Of a stretch of DNA of 64,000 nucleotides, positions 35,839 through 48,302 are shown one piece after another. The DNA is from Nymphalis io (taxonomy: Eukaryota > Arthropoda > Insecta > Lepidoptera > Nymphalidae): positions 6,267,001 to 6,331,000 of the forward strand of contig NC_065888.1 in assembly GCF_905147045.1 (NCBI RefSeq), read 5' to 3'. The notes under the pieces are model-generated. The model was not told where the DNA came from. It did no database searches and saw only the letters and a list, made by a program, of their open reading frames with translations. The position numbers and the translations under genes are program-made. The stretch's first letter is position 1. Each line of letters starts with the position of its first letter.

Positions 35839-36155
35839 TGACTGCCTCGTTGCTCTAGTGGCTAGATGTAAGGTCGCAAACTCGAAGGTCCTGGGTTCAA
35901 ATCCTATATCGAGCCAATAAAAAGTAATTGGGTTTTTCTGTCGAAAATTCTCAATAACAGCCTAGAGTCTGGAAGTTGATAGTGTGTACACTCCCGTGCC
36001 TCTGAAAGCACGTAAAGTCGTTGGTCCTGCGCCTGACCCTTTCCAGTCGTGTCTTATTACCGTCCCAACGGTTTATGGGAGGGGATAGAGAGTGTATTTG
36101 AGTTTGCGCACACACTTGTGCACTATAAAATGTCTTGCGCAGTTGCAGTTGCAGT
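35839..36155 (+). repeat. tRNA-headed SINE, family B
   Basis: It starts TGACTGCCTCGTTGCTCTAG, has the B-box-like GGGTTCAAATCC and runs to TGTCTTGCGCAGTTGCAG. It ends in a small GCAGTT(GCAGTT)GCAG repeat and lacks the final CGGTCTGGACGACATC block. Confidence 0.8.
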
Positions 36156-36305
36156 AAAAATTGCTAATTAATTAAAATTGTAATGGTCTAAGTCGAAGAA
36201 CACAAGTTCAAAACCATGACATGCACTACAGTATTTGTATGGACTTTTAATTAATATTTGTGTTTTAAATCTATCTAATGTTCCGCGGCAAATAAAGTGC
36301 TCATC

Positions 36306-36384
36306 ATGAAATTCTGCCACGTGTGCATCGATCCACACGAGGGGAAAATAGCTCCAAACCTTACCAAGAGAAAGAGGCTTTTGT
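36306..36384 (+). repeat. SINE family C fragment
   Basis: ATTCTGCCACGTGTGCATC, ATAGCTCCAAACCTTACC and AGAGAAAGAGGCTTT follow the order of the family C body and tail. Confidence 0.5.
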
Positions 36385-37299
36385 CTATTACAGAAATATA
36401 AATGGAATATCTAAAATTTAGTTAAACTATTTCAATCATATATTGTATTGTATCTAAAGGTCCTTAAAATACTCAACCACCACAAAAAAAAACAAAACCA
36501 ATCAATACAAATATATACTGTATGTGATTGTAAAACTAAACCAGATCACACAATTAAAAGCAAAATGACAAATAATTAATCATCTAAATAATATATTTTC
36601 TATAATATACATACAATACCAAAACATATTATGATATATACGCTGCAATACACAGATTCAATTCCGAATCTACACAAAGCGAACCGTGAGAAAGATTACA
36701 CATTATTGCTCTAACACGCAACAAAATATTATTGTACTACTTAAGTAAGGTCATAATAATAAAACAGATTATATCAAAACGGACAGACAAGACGTCTTGC
36801 AAAGTTATGAAATTGAATAAGAATCGCATGTCTCTTTTACGGACCTTGATGAGTCTGTAAGGAAATTAAACGTTTTAAAAACAATAATTAAATCTTCAAT
36901 ACATATATACTGAGTATATTTGATTAATCGTTGTAGTCAAGTTAAACAGCAATATGTTTAATACTAATGTAGTTTTGTCTGTGTTTGGTAAACAATAAAC
37001 ATTAATCAGAAATCAATGGGATCTCGATTATGATAAAAAATAACTTAGATATTTATAAATGATTTTGTCCAGAGAATTGGTAATAATAACATAGAATATT
37101 TTTATATACATAAAAAAGTAAAATGTATATGTGCTTGGTATTAAAATCGTCTAGGACAATGGATAGGCAGTCCGACTGCCTTCAAAATCTATCTATTACT
37201 TTCATCGAAAATTTACAATCACTTCAATTATTTGTGCAGACTTGGTGCTTTATTAATAATAACAAATTACCTACATAAGTGTATTATTGGCACTAACCA
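36385..37299. other. AT-rich intergenic DNA
   Basis: Nothing recognised. Confidence 0.4.
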
Positions 37300-37542
37300 A
37301 AGGCCAGTCAAAAATCTTAACCGATGATTTCGATTTCAATCCTGGGCAAACTTTAATATACTTTATTTATTTTTATAATTCATCTCGTGCTTAGCGGTGG
37401 AAACACATTGTGAGGTGGATATAAACTGTCACTTGTAAGTTGTAACCAATACGCATTGGGACAGCGTGTCGGAGTAAGCTAAAACCTTCTCAAAAATGAG
37501 AGAAGCTTAGCCCAGCTGTGGGACGTTCATAAGTTGTTACTT
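37300..37542 (+). repeat. SINE family C, diverged
   Basis: Order of blocks: a decayed tRNA-like head (AATCTTAACCGATGATTTCG), ATAATTCATCTCGTGCTTAG, GAGTAAGCTAAAACCTTCTC and a tail TTAGCCCAGCTGTGGGACGT. Confidence 0.65.
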
Positions 37543-38944
37543 TACTTTTTACTATTTTTATAGACCTACGCATATATGGATAAAACATATTCAGATTAAA
37601 TTAAATTATATAAACATAAATATTATTACATAAGCAAGCAATGTAGATAAAATTTCATCACTTCGTCATAAAACCAAATCACGATTCCTTTCCAATTTTT
37701 TTTAACCGATTTAACGCTGAAGATAATTCTTACCAATATATCATACAATAAAATGGCTGACAGAAATAATTATCGAACAACGTTGTTTATAAATGAACAT
37801 TAATCATAATTACTCGACATAATATTTCGTATGTAATACATTATAACTGCACTTTAATAACCTTGCTCATATAATCGTTTGAGCTCTCAAAAAAATAAAT
37901 AAATGAACTAATAGTGTGAGAAAGACCTCGCTTCGTCGAGCACTCTTTCCAGTGTTGTCAAATAAAAAAATTATCTTAATCAAACAAAATTCGACCTTAG
38001 CGTGACTTCACTTAGTATCACGTATGACATTGCGAAAAAAAAACTCCAAACAGACTGGCAGACAAGCATTCTTTGTACGTCTAGCCGACAACCTTGGGAG
38101 TGATGAACGATTTTTTAGCGCGAAAAAAATACTCGTCCGGTGAATTTACCTAACTTTTTGCCTTCAATTCTTAGAAGCAACGTTTAGGTTTAGGTAATAC
38201 ATTCTTGGCTGTATTATAGCCGACGTATGGCTTTTAGATGCCATAATTTTATGGAGATAATGATCTGCTATAGGCGGTCCCGCTTACGCTAACGTGTATC
38301 CCCTTTTTGACTACCGATATTCAAAAGGTCGCCTAATTAATTAGAAATATTTCTAAGAAAATTTAAATAAAGTGACATTTTTTTGCATTTTATATATAGA
38401 GCATATACATTATGTCAATTTAAAATATTTTACAATAATGCTTTATGTTTTCTCAGTTTTTTCAGACAGAAATTTTGTTTTTTCATTAAAAAAATCTTGT
38501 TGAATGTAAATATAAAAATATTTTTACAAAATTTTCTATTTCGATTTCATTTGATTGATATTGACGATCCATAAATTCAAAAAAAAACTAAACATATCGA
38601 CAAAAAATTATGAAATTTTATTCTGATTTTTTAGAATACCAAACATCAAAAACTTACAATAAACACGAACAATATTTTCGAGTAGGTAAGAGAGACCAAT
38701 AAAGCATATCAAATCCTCGCCGTTACTCCGATTAAGCTTCGTATTACGCACCTTTCAATCTTGTAAAGATCGTATTTCCTGATAGCGCAATCTAAATATT
38801 AAATTCACCAATGAATCAATAGTATATAACGCTAGGATACAACTCGTGACTGATTGTGGCATAAGCCAATGTTATCTAGTATAACCACGCTTAATAGAAC
38901 AGCTAGTTGTTTTAAAACGATAATCTTTTTTTTTTTTTTGTTTT
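37543..38944. other. AT-rich DNA with a less repetitive segment at 38160-38345
   Basis: 38160-38345 is of higher complexity (GGCGGTCCCGCTTACGCTAA) and carries no recognised repeat. No gene supported. Confidence 0.35.
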
Positions 38945-39088
38945 TGAGAAATGGTTGGCAAACCGGCAAATGAGCTATCTATCACTACACTTACATACCA
39001 ATTCGCAACCTACCTTTAAAAAACAAGATCTTATGTCCCTATGTCAGTAGTTACACTGGCTCAATCACCCTTCAAACTGAAGAACACA
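38945..39088 (+). repeat. Short interspersed repeat, family A, old and truncated
   Basis: GGCAAACCGGCAAATGAGC, ATCTTATGTCCCTATGTC and TTACACTGGCTCAATCACCC mark the family. The 3' third is missing. Confidence 0.55.
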
Positions 39089-39495
39089 AAACCTACATAC
39101 ATACAAACAAAAGGTGTACAAATTATACTTATTTGTTAAAAATAAAGTTCCCAGTTTAAAGCTACCGATTAATATCGCTGATATATGAAATGGGGCGATA
39201 CCTCTGGAACGAGCTACAATGCGAGTAGGTGACAATTTATTATATCGATAATTGTCAAAATGACAATTCCACTAAACACTGGGACCAGATTAATTACACT
39301 CATATAACGACAAATGTCATACATAATTCATTCAAAGTTTTCCGTCATTCGACCATTGTTGTTCTGACGCAAATTACACGGCGTAGGTAGAGATGTATTA
39401 ACTCGGATTAACACTTGTATTAACGAAATAACTGAATAATATTACTTTAATAACGTTTCATCTTCTTGCTCAATCGTTTTACATCATTAAATTTT
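39089..39495. other. AT-rich intergenic DNA
   Basis: It contains a small inverted repeat AATTGTCAAAATGACAATT at about 39250-39268. Nothing else recognised. Confidence 0.4.
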
Positions 39496-39738
39496 GGTTG
39501 GGCATATTGGAGGGCGAACTGGCAAATCGGCCGGCGTCCGTAGACCTTGGGCGCTGTAAGAGATATAAACTATTCCTTACCTCGACAATGCCTAAACTTG
39601 AGTTATGGCCCTTGCGCTTTTATATACACTGCTCACTCACTCACTCTTCAAACCGAAACACAATAATAAAATGATGTTCAGCGGTGAGTGATGAATGGAT
39701 GGAACCCAAACGGGCTTGCACAGAGCCCTACCACCAAT
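39496..39738 (+). repeat. Short interspersed repeat, family A, diverged subfamily
   Basis: GGCGAACTGGCAAATCGGCC, TGGCCCTTGCGCTTTTATA and GGGCTTGCACAGAGCCCTAC are present in order. It shares subfamily features with the copies at 10866 and 38945. Confidence 0.65.
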
Positions 39739-40405
39739 TAATATTAATAATTAAAATTTCTATCGTTTAATAGATAGATAACTTTATTAAAAATATGTAA
39801 AATAAATAATAAGGAAGAATAAAAAAATATCAATTCGTGTATTTTAAAATTAGTGAAATTTGTTTTAACACAAAAAAAAAAAATTGTTATTCACAAGTAA
39901 AACTCTACTTGTTACAGCGGTTGTGGAGTTCTTGTCTGGGTTGGAAGCTCACAAGTTGCGCTACTGCCATACAGTGATATAACAGATAAAAAGAGGTATC
40001 ATTTAGCGTAGGGAACACTTACATCAAGTGGAATAAAAAACACTAATTAAAAAACCCCAAAAAAAAATTAGGTGCTTGTGAAATGTTAAAACTTTTGTTT
40101 CTTAATGATATGTAGATATGCATTATTTTGCAAGATAAAGATAAGTTGTTTTTTTTTTATATTGTTATGATGTCATAATGGAAGACGAAAATGTAAAAAA
40201 GTTTATTGTTTATACAAATACAAAAACAGTTAGAGGTTGAATTTGTTTGTGTGTTTCCGCGTTAAGAAAATATTATTTATAATTCAATTTCAAAACTCAG
40301 TTATTAAAATAAATATCATTTATTACCTAAGGTACAACATTAAACAGAATAATATGTATAAAAACAAAACAGATATGTAATCGTATAAATAATAATGTCT
40401 TCCTA
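39739..40405. other. AT-rich intergenic DNA
   Basis: Nothing recognised. Confidence 0.4.
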
Positions 40406-40592
40406 AACGGCTTTACGTGCTTGCCGAGGAACGGGAGTGTACACACTGCCAACTTCTAGACTCCGGGCTGCTACTGAGAATTTTTTAACAGAAAAACCCA
40501 ATAACTTTTTTTTATTGGCCTGACCTGGGGATTGAACCCAGGACTCCGGGTCTGCGGCCTTACATCAAGCCACTAGACTAACGAGGCAGTCG
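40406..40592 (-). repeat. tRNA-headed SINE, family B, 5' half
   Basis: On the minus strand it runs from CGACTGCCTCGTTAGTCTAG through a well-kept B-box GGTTCAATCCCC and GGTCAGGCCAATAAAAAA to GGCAAGCACGTAAAGCCG. The 3' half is missing. Confidence 0.8.
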
Positions 40593-42529
40593 AATCTTAT
40601 AATTATTATTTAGAGGTTAAAAGACTGATAAACAAAGATAAAAATTTAAAATAGTTACTTTACTGTGTACTGTGTTCTATTATATATTGATTTGTTTCTT
40701 TTTCTGATATTACACAAAAACTGCAAATATGACATGATATAAAAAATATTGGTAAAAATAGACATAAATTATTAGAGTATGTTCATATTATGTTAGTCTA
40801 ATTGAACTCATTACTTTTTATTACAAAACTTTTTCTTTTAATTTTGGTTTAGAAAAATAACTACTTAAATAAATACTTACTTGTGTAATTACACAAAAAC
40901 AAAAAAGCTTTAAAATGTGTTAATCCTAGGTAAGAGTAGTGATTTTTGAAATACAGCTATTTTGGTATAACTGGTTCAGCACAGCTCTTATTGACTTGCT
41001 AAATTAAGTTTTATATGATATATTTTGGTTGTTAATTATGATGTAGTAAATAAATATTCGTATTCTTACTTATTTCGTAAAATAAGTTAGCAAAATAAAA
41101 TAAAAGTAATTAAGTTACTTTTCTATTAAACTAATACCTACTACTATAAACAATTTCGAACGGATGAAACAAAAAGAAGGCCCTGCTAATTAAAAATATA
41201 ATATAATTATTCCAAATTAAGAATTTTACTTCACATTTTAAGTACAAAATATAATATCATAAATATACAAGCTGTTTTATCATATTATCTTAATATTTTA
41301 ATCATAAAATAATTTAAATCAGACGTTAATACGTAATTTGTATTTTATTATACAAAAAGTACATTTCATATATGAATATATAAGTTATATTTTATACATA
41401 ACTCCGTATAAATTACTACTTGTAAGGATGGTTATGCAGCTAAAATCTCCGAGCGAGGCCGTGTGTGGTCGCTCAGCGCTCACAGTAATTTAGTTCATGG
41501 AGATCCTTTGTGCTATTGAATACCGACTTAGGCTGCAAATATATCGTTCAAATAAACACTCAGACACAAATCTATGCTAATATTTTATAGCGAAACTGTA
41601 TTTGTTTATGTATATAAATTCAAATTGAAATTACCAAATCGACTTTGACGATTCTCGGCCTTATGTTGAAGTAATACATTTGTTAAATGATTTTTGTATT
41701 AACGTGGAGGGAGACTGCTAGTTGTGCCAGCAGGAAGATCAGCCCCTATTTATCGCCCATAGATGTTACCCTCTATTCTCGTCAAACCAATTCAATTCAA
41801 TTATGTCCAAGTCAATTATGAAATCTTCGATGTTATAACCCTCGGGTCAGTTAGTTCACTGGATAAAAAAATCTCAAAGATCTGGAACAGGCCCATCGTC
41901 AGCTGCAGATACTGAAGATGGAGGACAGCTGGCTCCAAATAAAGGTATTAGTTAAGAAAAAAATACTATTTAGTATATTTTATATTGTTGTAGAAGGTAG
42001 TAATTATTTCTAAGCTTTTTATCATGAGATGAACTATGAAAATAAAATAAAATTTACTTTAAAAATACTTTCTCTGATTTCTCGTATATGAAAAACTGTT
42101 TTGCAATTTATTAAAAATCCTCAAAGAAAATAGAAAATAGCAATAAACTAATGCTATCGTGTTTATTTATTTTCCGGTATCCTATAAAACCAGTATATTA
42201 ATCCAGACACAGTATATTAAATCAAAAGAAACCTTGTATACGTTATATATTAAAAAAACGCATCGAAACAATGCTTTTAACGTAGTAACAATGTAATTAC
42301 ATAAGCATAGTACGTGTTCGTTAATGTACGAGTACAAGTTGTTGATGTGAAAACCGCTCGCATCCAAGGTCCCTGTGAGCTAACCTTCTGAGAGGCATTT
42401 GTGATTAGAGCCGTCAATCTACGTTTCCTAACACACCTTAACGTCTAAGTAAGCTTTGCTTATAATATTTTAATAATATTATAACGTGTAGCCAAATTTC
42501 TATACTATGTTCTTTATTTATTTCTCCCT
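40593..42529. other. AT-rich DNA with two less AT-rich islands
   Basis: Islands at 41430-41510 (GAGCGAGGCCGTGTGTGGTC) and 41700-41945 carry no recognised repeat. One frame at 41867-41945 reads SQRSGTGPSSAADTEDGGQ, which looks protein-like, but no start, splice pattern or family could be fixed. Confidence 0.35.
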
Positions 42530-42798
42530 TGATTTTTAACACCCTCCTCAGCACATTGGCTTGTAAATTGGACAGTCACTTCTGGGAACACTGGAATGGT
42601 GTACATGTGAAGCGGGTCTAATTCTATGATTAAGTACTAACATAGTTTAAGCATTCGTTACTAATCTATTTAATTTTAATTATTTATTTTAATTTATTTG
42701 TTATTATTTTTTAATTTTATTTGAATTTAATGTTAATTTTAATTTAATATGGATTGTTTAATCTGAAATAAAGTATTATTATTATTATTATTATTATT
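42530..42798 (+). mobile_element. Possible LINE 3' end with an ATT-repeat tail
   Basis: A stretch with CTGGAATGGTGTACATGTGA becomes progressively AT-rich, then shows a polyadenylation-like signal within TGAAATAAAGTATT followed by (ATT)n from about 42775 to 42798. Trinucleotide tails of this kind are common at LINE 3' ends in insects. It could instead be the 3' end of an unrecognised transcript. Confidence 0.3.
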
Positions 42799-42845
42799 TT
42801 ATAATGATACAATTTACAAAAAAAAACAATGTTCATACATTATAG

Positions 42846-42895
42846 CTAGTACAGATATAGTTGCTCTGCGCGGTTTCACTCGTGCTTTTGTGTCT
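42846..42895 (+). repeat. Interspersed repeat fragment, family D
   Basis: ATAGTTGCTCTGCGCGGTTT matches the family D signature loosely. Confidence 0.3.
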
Positions 42896-42931
42896 TGGTA
42901 GGTATTTATATTTCATCAACCATCTTCATTA

Positions 42932-43116
42932 TAACGCCAAACAGCAATACTTAATATTGTTGTGTTGCGGTTTGAAGAGTGAGTGAGCCAGTGTAACCGT
43001 GGGCACAAGGGTCATAATAGCTTACTTAAGACAGTTAATATAGAAAATAAAAGAAATGGTAAATATATATTACAACGCCAATGTCTATGGGAGGTGGTGA
43101 CCACTTTCCAACAGGT
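42932..43116 (-). repeat. Short interspersed repeat, family A, truncated
   Basis: On the plus strand CGCCAAACAGCAATACTTAA, GAAGAGTGAGTGAGCCAGTG and GCCAATGTCTATGGGAGG mark family A read leftwards, with an internal replacement around 43021-43070. Confidence 0.65.
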
Positions 43117-44046
43117 CCACTCCGTGCACTCTCTCCGGCACCGTGACATATATCATTATGTGACAGTCTGTATCCTTTCTCAGTAAATGGGCTATCTGAA
43201 ACAAAATATATTTTTAAATCGGACTGATAGATCTTGAAATTAACACGTTGAAGCAAACAAACAAACTATTCGACTTTACAATACTGGTATGGATATAACT
43301 TTATAATATATTTAATTTTTTGTAATCTAAACGTACCAAAATAACGTTATAATTGCGAAAGTAACTTTGTATGTCTGATTGTTGGTTAATCACAACTAAA
43401 TCAAATAGCTGATAGAAATTAGACATAGGCACATGGATAAGTACATAGGAACACACTTCATTAATATATACAAGTACATATATTATCAACATATCTCTAA
43501 CGTACGATTGGTAGATTTTTCAAGCCAGTGGTTTAAACGAAACTCATGATACAAATATTTTAATATATTATATCCATTTATTCGTTTGTACATCTGTTAG
43601 TGATCGTATAACTTCTAAACGACTTAACGATTGAGGTCATATTAACACTATATATCTGTTATGTCGAGACGATGGCTCATAGCTATGATAGGAATTGATA
43701 GCTAGTATTATTATTATATATACAAAAAATAACGCATCTAGTCTACCATTTTGGTAAGGTAATAAATATAATTGAAGGTAATGGAATCCAACAATACGCA
43801 CTGGAGCAGTATGGTGGTGTAAGCTTCACACCTCAAGAGCAGTGAATTAGGAATATGTAACTATATTCGTCGCTACGATTTTTTTTTGTTGTAAATTTAT
43901 AAAATTATGAAATTCATGAAAAAATGTTTTGTAGGGGAACAAAGAACATAATATGACCAAGATACATTTTCTTGTATTATTATATTCCCATACAATCATT
44001 TCATTGCTATAAATTGTTAATTTAAAATTCATATTATTATATACAA
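43117..44046. other. AT-rich DNA with small repeat remnants
   Basis: 43565-43715 (TTCGTTTGTACATCTGTTAG onwards) may be an old family G copy. 43775-43845 (CGCACTGGAGCAGTATGGTG) matches the middle of SINE family C. No gene supported. Confidence 0.4.
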
Positions 44047-44350
44047 AGCCGAGATGGCCCTGTGGTAAGAACGCGTGGATCTTAACCGATGATCGTGGGT
44101 TCAAACCCGGGCAAGCACCACTGAATTTTCATGTGCTTAATTTGTGATTATAATTCATCTCGTGCTTTACGGTGAAGGAAAACATCGTGAGGAAACCTGC
44201 ATGTGTCTAATTTCACTGAAGTTCTGCCACATGTGAATTCTACCAACCCGCATTGGAGCAGCGTGGTGGAATAAGCTCCAAACCTTCTCCTCAAAAAGAG
44301 GAGAGGAGGCCTTTAGCCCAGCCGTGGGACATTCACAGGCTGTTACGGTA
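44047..44350 (+). repeat. tRNA-headed SINE, family C, full length
   Basis: The head AGCCGAGATGGCCCTGTGGT with an A-box-like region and the B-box GGGTTCAAACCCGGGCAAGC is tRNA-like. The body has TAATTCATCTCGTGCTTTAC, AACATCGTGAGGAAACC and CCACATGTGAATTCTACC, and the tail ends in GTGGGACATTCACAGGCTGT. It is about 300 bp and the best copy in the window. It was presumably transcribed by polymerase III and mobilised by a LINE. Confidence 0.8.
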
Positions 44351-44549
44351 CGGTATATACAAAGTGATTAATGATCAAAGAGTGAGTTTTCACTATTAAT
44401 ATTAAAAAGTTACTTTGAGTAATTTATGAAAGATGGAAGAAGGCATATGCTGTCGGTATCTTATTAGTAGACATTTTAGAAAACTATAAATCTTTCATAG
44501 CAAATTCATGTTTATTTGTGTGCCTGAAGCAAGTTTTTTTTTTATTATT

Positions 44550-44612
44550 AATAGCGTTGACATAACTGAGATTCGTATGGAATTCCGAATATTGTCACTA
44601 GACGGCACTCTT
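44550..44612 (+). repeat. Repeat family F, copy 1
   Basis: GCGTTGACATAACTGAGATT and TATTGTCACTAGACGGCA match, in inverse orientation, the sequence at 53362-53423. The class is unknown. Confidence 0.5.
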
Positions 44613-44693
44613 TTCGCACTAGGCTCACTGTTATAGATTTGGCAGCGTTCGATAGTGTATTTTATAGCCTTTAGTCGACCGTAAACTAAAATA

Positions 44694-44885
44694 TGGCGGC
44701 GATATGGCTTTGTGCGAGCCGTTCTGGGTATATTTTACCACCCACTCATCAAATATTCTACCGCCAAATAGCAATATTTTGTATTGTTGTGTTACGGTTT
44801 AAAGGGAGAGTGAGCCAGTGTAACAGGCACAAGGGTTATAACATATTCGTGGGATAGCTAAGGTTGGTGGTGCGTTGTCATACCA
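44694..44885 (-). repeat. Short interspersed repeat, family A, truncated
   Basis: The plus strand shows GGCTTTGTGCGAGCC, CCACCCACTCATCAAATATT and GAGAGTGAGCCAGTGTAACA, i.e. the 3' two thirds of family A read leftwards. Confidence 0.65.
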
Positions 44886-45532
44886 CATATGTACCACTTA
44901 CATTATACTATATTACATTATACATTAAAATAATTGAAAATTTTAATATTAATCTGATTAGTTTTGTGTGAAACCAGATAAAAGAAACAAATTAAGCTTA
45001 TAATATTGTATGTAGTATGAAAAATACGATGATAAAAGAAAAGAATATACTAATTACATATATAATACTATGTTAGGATTATGTAAACCAGGAATAATAC
45101 TCAGGTCATCATGCAAATGGCATTTAATTAGCTTTCTTTATGAACATCGCGTGTTAATTGCCGGTTATTGTATGCAACAATGGTATATTTAACATAATAA
45201 AAAGAATTTCCTTATAAAGATGAGGATTTTGAAATCTTTTCATGAAATCATTTCTTAACACTTCTTGCATTGTATATATTCTTGTCGTAATAATACGACA
45301 AAGTATTATTCTATTCGTTATATGCATAAGTTGATACAAATCTATTTTAACAGACACATGCTACGTACATATTTATCTCATGGCCTCAGGAATGCTTTGG
45401 TATTTTTATGGAAATAATTTATTTTTTATGTAATACTAGATTCCGCTGAGTCTTCCCTTGCGTGTGCGTAGGGAGGGGGGGGGGGTCTCGTTTACCTAAA
45501 ACTAATTTTAATTATATAAAAAAAAGACCTAG
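44886..45532. other. AT-rich DNA with an 11-G run
   Basis: A run of 11 G residues lies at 45475-45485, an isolated G-tract in AT-rich DNA. It sits at the start of what may be a family D/G repeat (TTCCGCTGAGTCTTCCCTTG). No gene supported. Confidence 0.45.
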
Positions 45533-45668
45533 GGAGCCCTATGTAACTATTAAACCGATCATCATGAAATTTTTCATACACATTGCCAGGGTATAGAAAA
45601 GAACATAGGTTACCTAAAAACTCCATCCCTCATACGCAAGCAAAGCTGTGGGCGAAAATCTGCTATTG
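45533..45668 (+). repeat. Interspersed repeat, family G
   Basis: AACCGATCATCATGAAATTT, AGAAAAGAACATAGGTTACC and GCAAGCAAAGCTGTGGGCGA correspond to the body and end of family G. The first two blocks are shared with 61715-61856. Confidence 0.55.
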
Positions 45669-46192
45669 AATACGATAAAGTCGTATAAAGTGTTTAGTAG
45701 CTTGTGCCTTATAACGTACTTTTGTTTTATTTATTCAATATATTTCTTACTGCAAAGGTTTATTACATTAACATACAATTTTATTAGACGTCATAAAATT
45801 AATTGATTGTAAAAGGTTTTACGGATATTCCTTGTATATTATATACAATATTACAAGCTAATTTCTTTAAATATTTAGTACAAAAATTTAATAAAAAGAT
45901 ACCATCCCACATATATTACATTTGGTCAAGTTTCGTCAAAAAACATTCGCGTATTTCGACCACTAAATAAGAAATGTACGTCAAAAGCATATCTTACAAA
46001 ACGACTCAAATCAGCCATGATATATCGTATAAGTAAATATATTAGTATTAACACAAAGGCCGTGAATCTTGTGAAAGTAAATGATAACTAAAATTATTTT
46101 TAATTGCAATAATATTTTTACAGACTTAAAATATATATACATATATTCATACAAGATTACGAAAAAATAAATATTCAAATTATATAACGAAA
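45669..46192. other. AT-rich intergenic DNA
   Basis: Nothing recognised. Confidence 0.4.
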
Positions 46193-46488
46193 CCAGCCCG
46201 GCCAAGTGGTAAGAACGCGTGATTCTAAACCAATGATCGTGGGTTCAAGCCCGGGCAAGCACCACTATATTTTCATTTGCTTAATTTGTGATTATAATTC
46301 ATCTCGTGCTATACGGTGAAGGTCATCGTGAAGACAACTGCATGTGTCTAATTTCACTGAAATTCCGCCCACGTGTATTCCACCAACCCGCATTGGAGCA
46401 TCATGGTGGAATAAGCTCCATACCTTCTCCTCAAAAAGGGAGAGGAGGCCTTAGCCTAGTAGTGGGACATTCACAGGCTGTTACTGTA
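46193..46488 (+). repeat. tRNA-headed SINE, family C, full length
   Basis: The head CCAGCCCGGCCAAGTGGTAA and B-box region GGGTTCAAGCCCGGGCAAGC are followed by the same body and tail as the copy at 44047, ending CATTCACAGGCTGTTACTGT. A 73-codon frame across it is not a gene. Confidence 0.8.
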
Positions 46489-46872
46489 TATAATGAAGTT
46501 TTCAAATAATACACCTAGAAGTTAATTAACATAGAACGAACCACGATTTACCGATAACATATAAAATAATTGTTGTAATCGTCCATCTTAAACGTTACAA
46601 GCAATGCGAGTACAATTAATGTTATTACTGATTCGACCTTGTGGTTTGATTTCTATCATAGTTCATGCAAATTAGATATAGAGAACCACGCTTCCTTACT
46701 CTTGAAAGTGAAAAAGCGGGTAATTAATATAAAACAATGAAATAAGTTGTTGTAAATTGATATCTGTTTCTACCACACGTTTATTATGACGCTTAGAGTC
46801 CCGATTAATAGCATAGCATTTTGATGATAATAGTCATTATTATTTTGTCAACGAATCATTATTAGTTTGTCA
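46489..46872. other. AT-rich intergenic DNA
   Basis: Nothing recognised. Confidence 0.4.
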
Positions 46873-46996
46873 TTTTTCTGTCAAAAATTCTAGATAGAAG
46901 CTCGAAGTTACAAATTCTCCAATGCTAGTATTCCGTGTCCGATATACGGCACGTAAAGCCGTTGGTCCTGTATATATGGTCGTGTCGGATATAGAG
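46873..46996 (+). repeat. SINE family B, old middle fragment
   Basis: TTTTTCTGTCAAAAATTCTA, GGCACGTAAAGCCGTTGGTC and GGTCGTGTCGGAT are consecutive family B blocks, with a short deletion between the last two. Confidence 0.6.
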
Positions 46997-48302
46997 TTTG
47001 GACCCGTTTTTGCGGGACTTTGATTGAAGTTCAAGAAATAATTCATTTATAATAAAACTTTATATTCTCAAAAAGTATGTCATGTTTCTGACTTTAATAT
47101 AAAAGTTACTTTAAAAATTTATACATCATCTACATCAATATTTCGCGATTTTTATTACAAAATATAAACAAGCTCTTCTTATTTAATTAATTATTTTATC
47201 GCACTAAGGCGAAACAAATTACGGATGTAAATTAAGCAGTTTCTTTTCTTGTTCCAAATTTAAATCGGCTTATATTAGTTAACATTGTTTTTTTAGTTTG
47301 TCCTTTTTAAAACTAATTATACGCGAAACTCCTTCATACATAGAGTTTGTAAGGAATATAATACTAAATTTTCCAGTATATATTTATTTACGGAATCAAT
47401 CGTAAATTTTAGGCAGTCTTTGTTATAGCTAATAAATCCTAATTCTTTAATTTAAATTTCCCTTTCTCTTATGTTTTTTGTTTTATTATTATTAGTTTGT
47501 TCTGCTCTTATTATGTTTTAGTTATAAGTGGAAAATTGTCTGAAATGTGTGCTAACATTAATATCATAGTTTTAAGAATTAATGAATGCACTTTACTTTA
47601 CTTTATACTTTAATGTACACCACACCACAAAGAGAAAAATACAAAACATGTATACTGCCTAAATAAATTTACAATTATGGCGACCTTATCGATACATAGC
47701 GATCTCTTCCAGGCAACCATCGGTGTGAGTAATTACTGATAGGATATGAGGTAGGTGGTGGTATGTACTGTTTGTTACCCAAGTAAATAAATAAAAAAAA
47801 ATATTTGCTTAAAATTTTTCTGGAATTAATGAAACAATCTAATGGTCATTCTTAAGTATTTTTAACCCGTGTAGAGAAAAATTGTAACTGTGTTGTTAGC
47901 TAGCTCTGTAGCTAGCTGTCCTGTAGGGACCTGTGTCCCGAGGATTCAATAAGAGTGATATTGGCTTGACGGTTACGATGTCATTCATTTTCATTATTTA
48001 ATGGTGGATTTAAAATATTTTTCTATTCGATCTTTCTGATATGATCAATGCTAGGAGGAAAAAGAAACTACTAATAATAATTAAAGAAGCAATTGTTGGT
48101 AATAGGAATAGGAAGACCGTAATTATTTAACATGAATACGATATCCTGAGATCTTATGATGGTTTAAGGTCAAAAAGATTTATATTTCTAATCAGCTATT
48201 TCCGTTTTATCTACCACACGACGAAACTATCTGGTTTTTATTAAATAACGAAGTTTTTGGAGTTAAACTCATAATCAAGGGTCACTGTGTATATGAAACA
48301 GC
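46997..48302. other. AT-rich DNA; possible old repeat at 47680-47780
   Basis: GGCGACCTTATCGATACATA and GATCTCTTCCAGGCAACCAT near 47678-47720 read like an old interspersed repeat I cannot classify. No gene supported. Confidence 0.35.

Noticed and set aside
44047..44117. tRNA-like sequences in SINE heads (also at 46193, 40520-40592, 28545, 35839, 61440-61504) as tRNA genes
   Set aside because: Acceptor stems do not pair and the sequence continues into shared SINE bodies.
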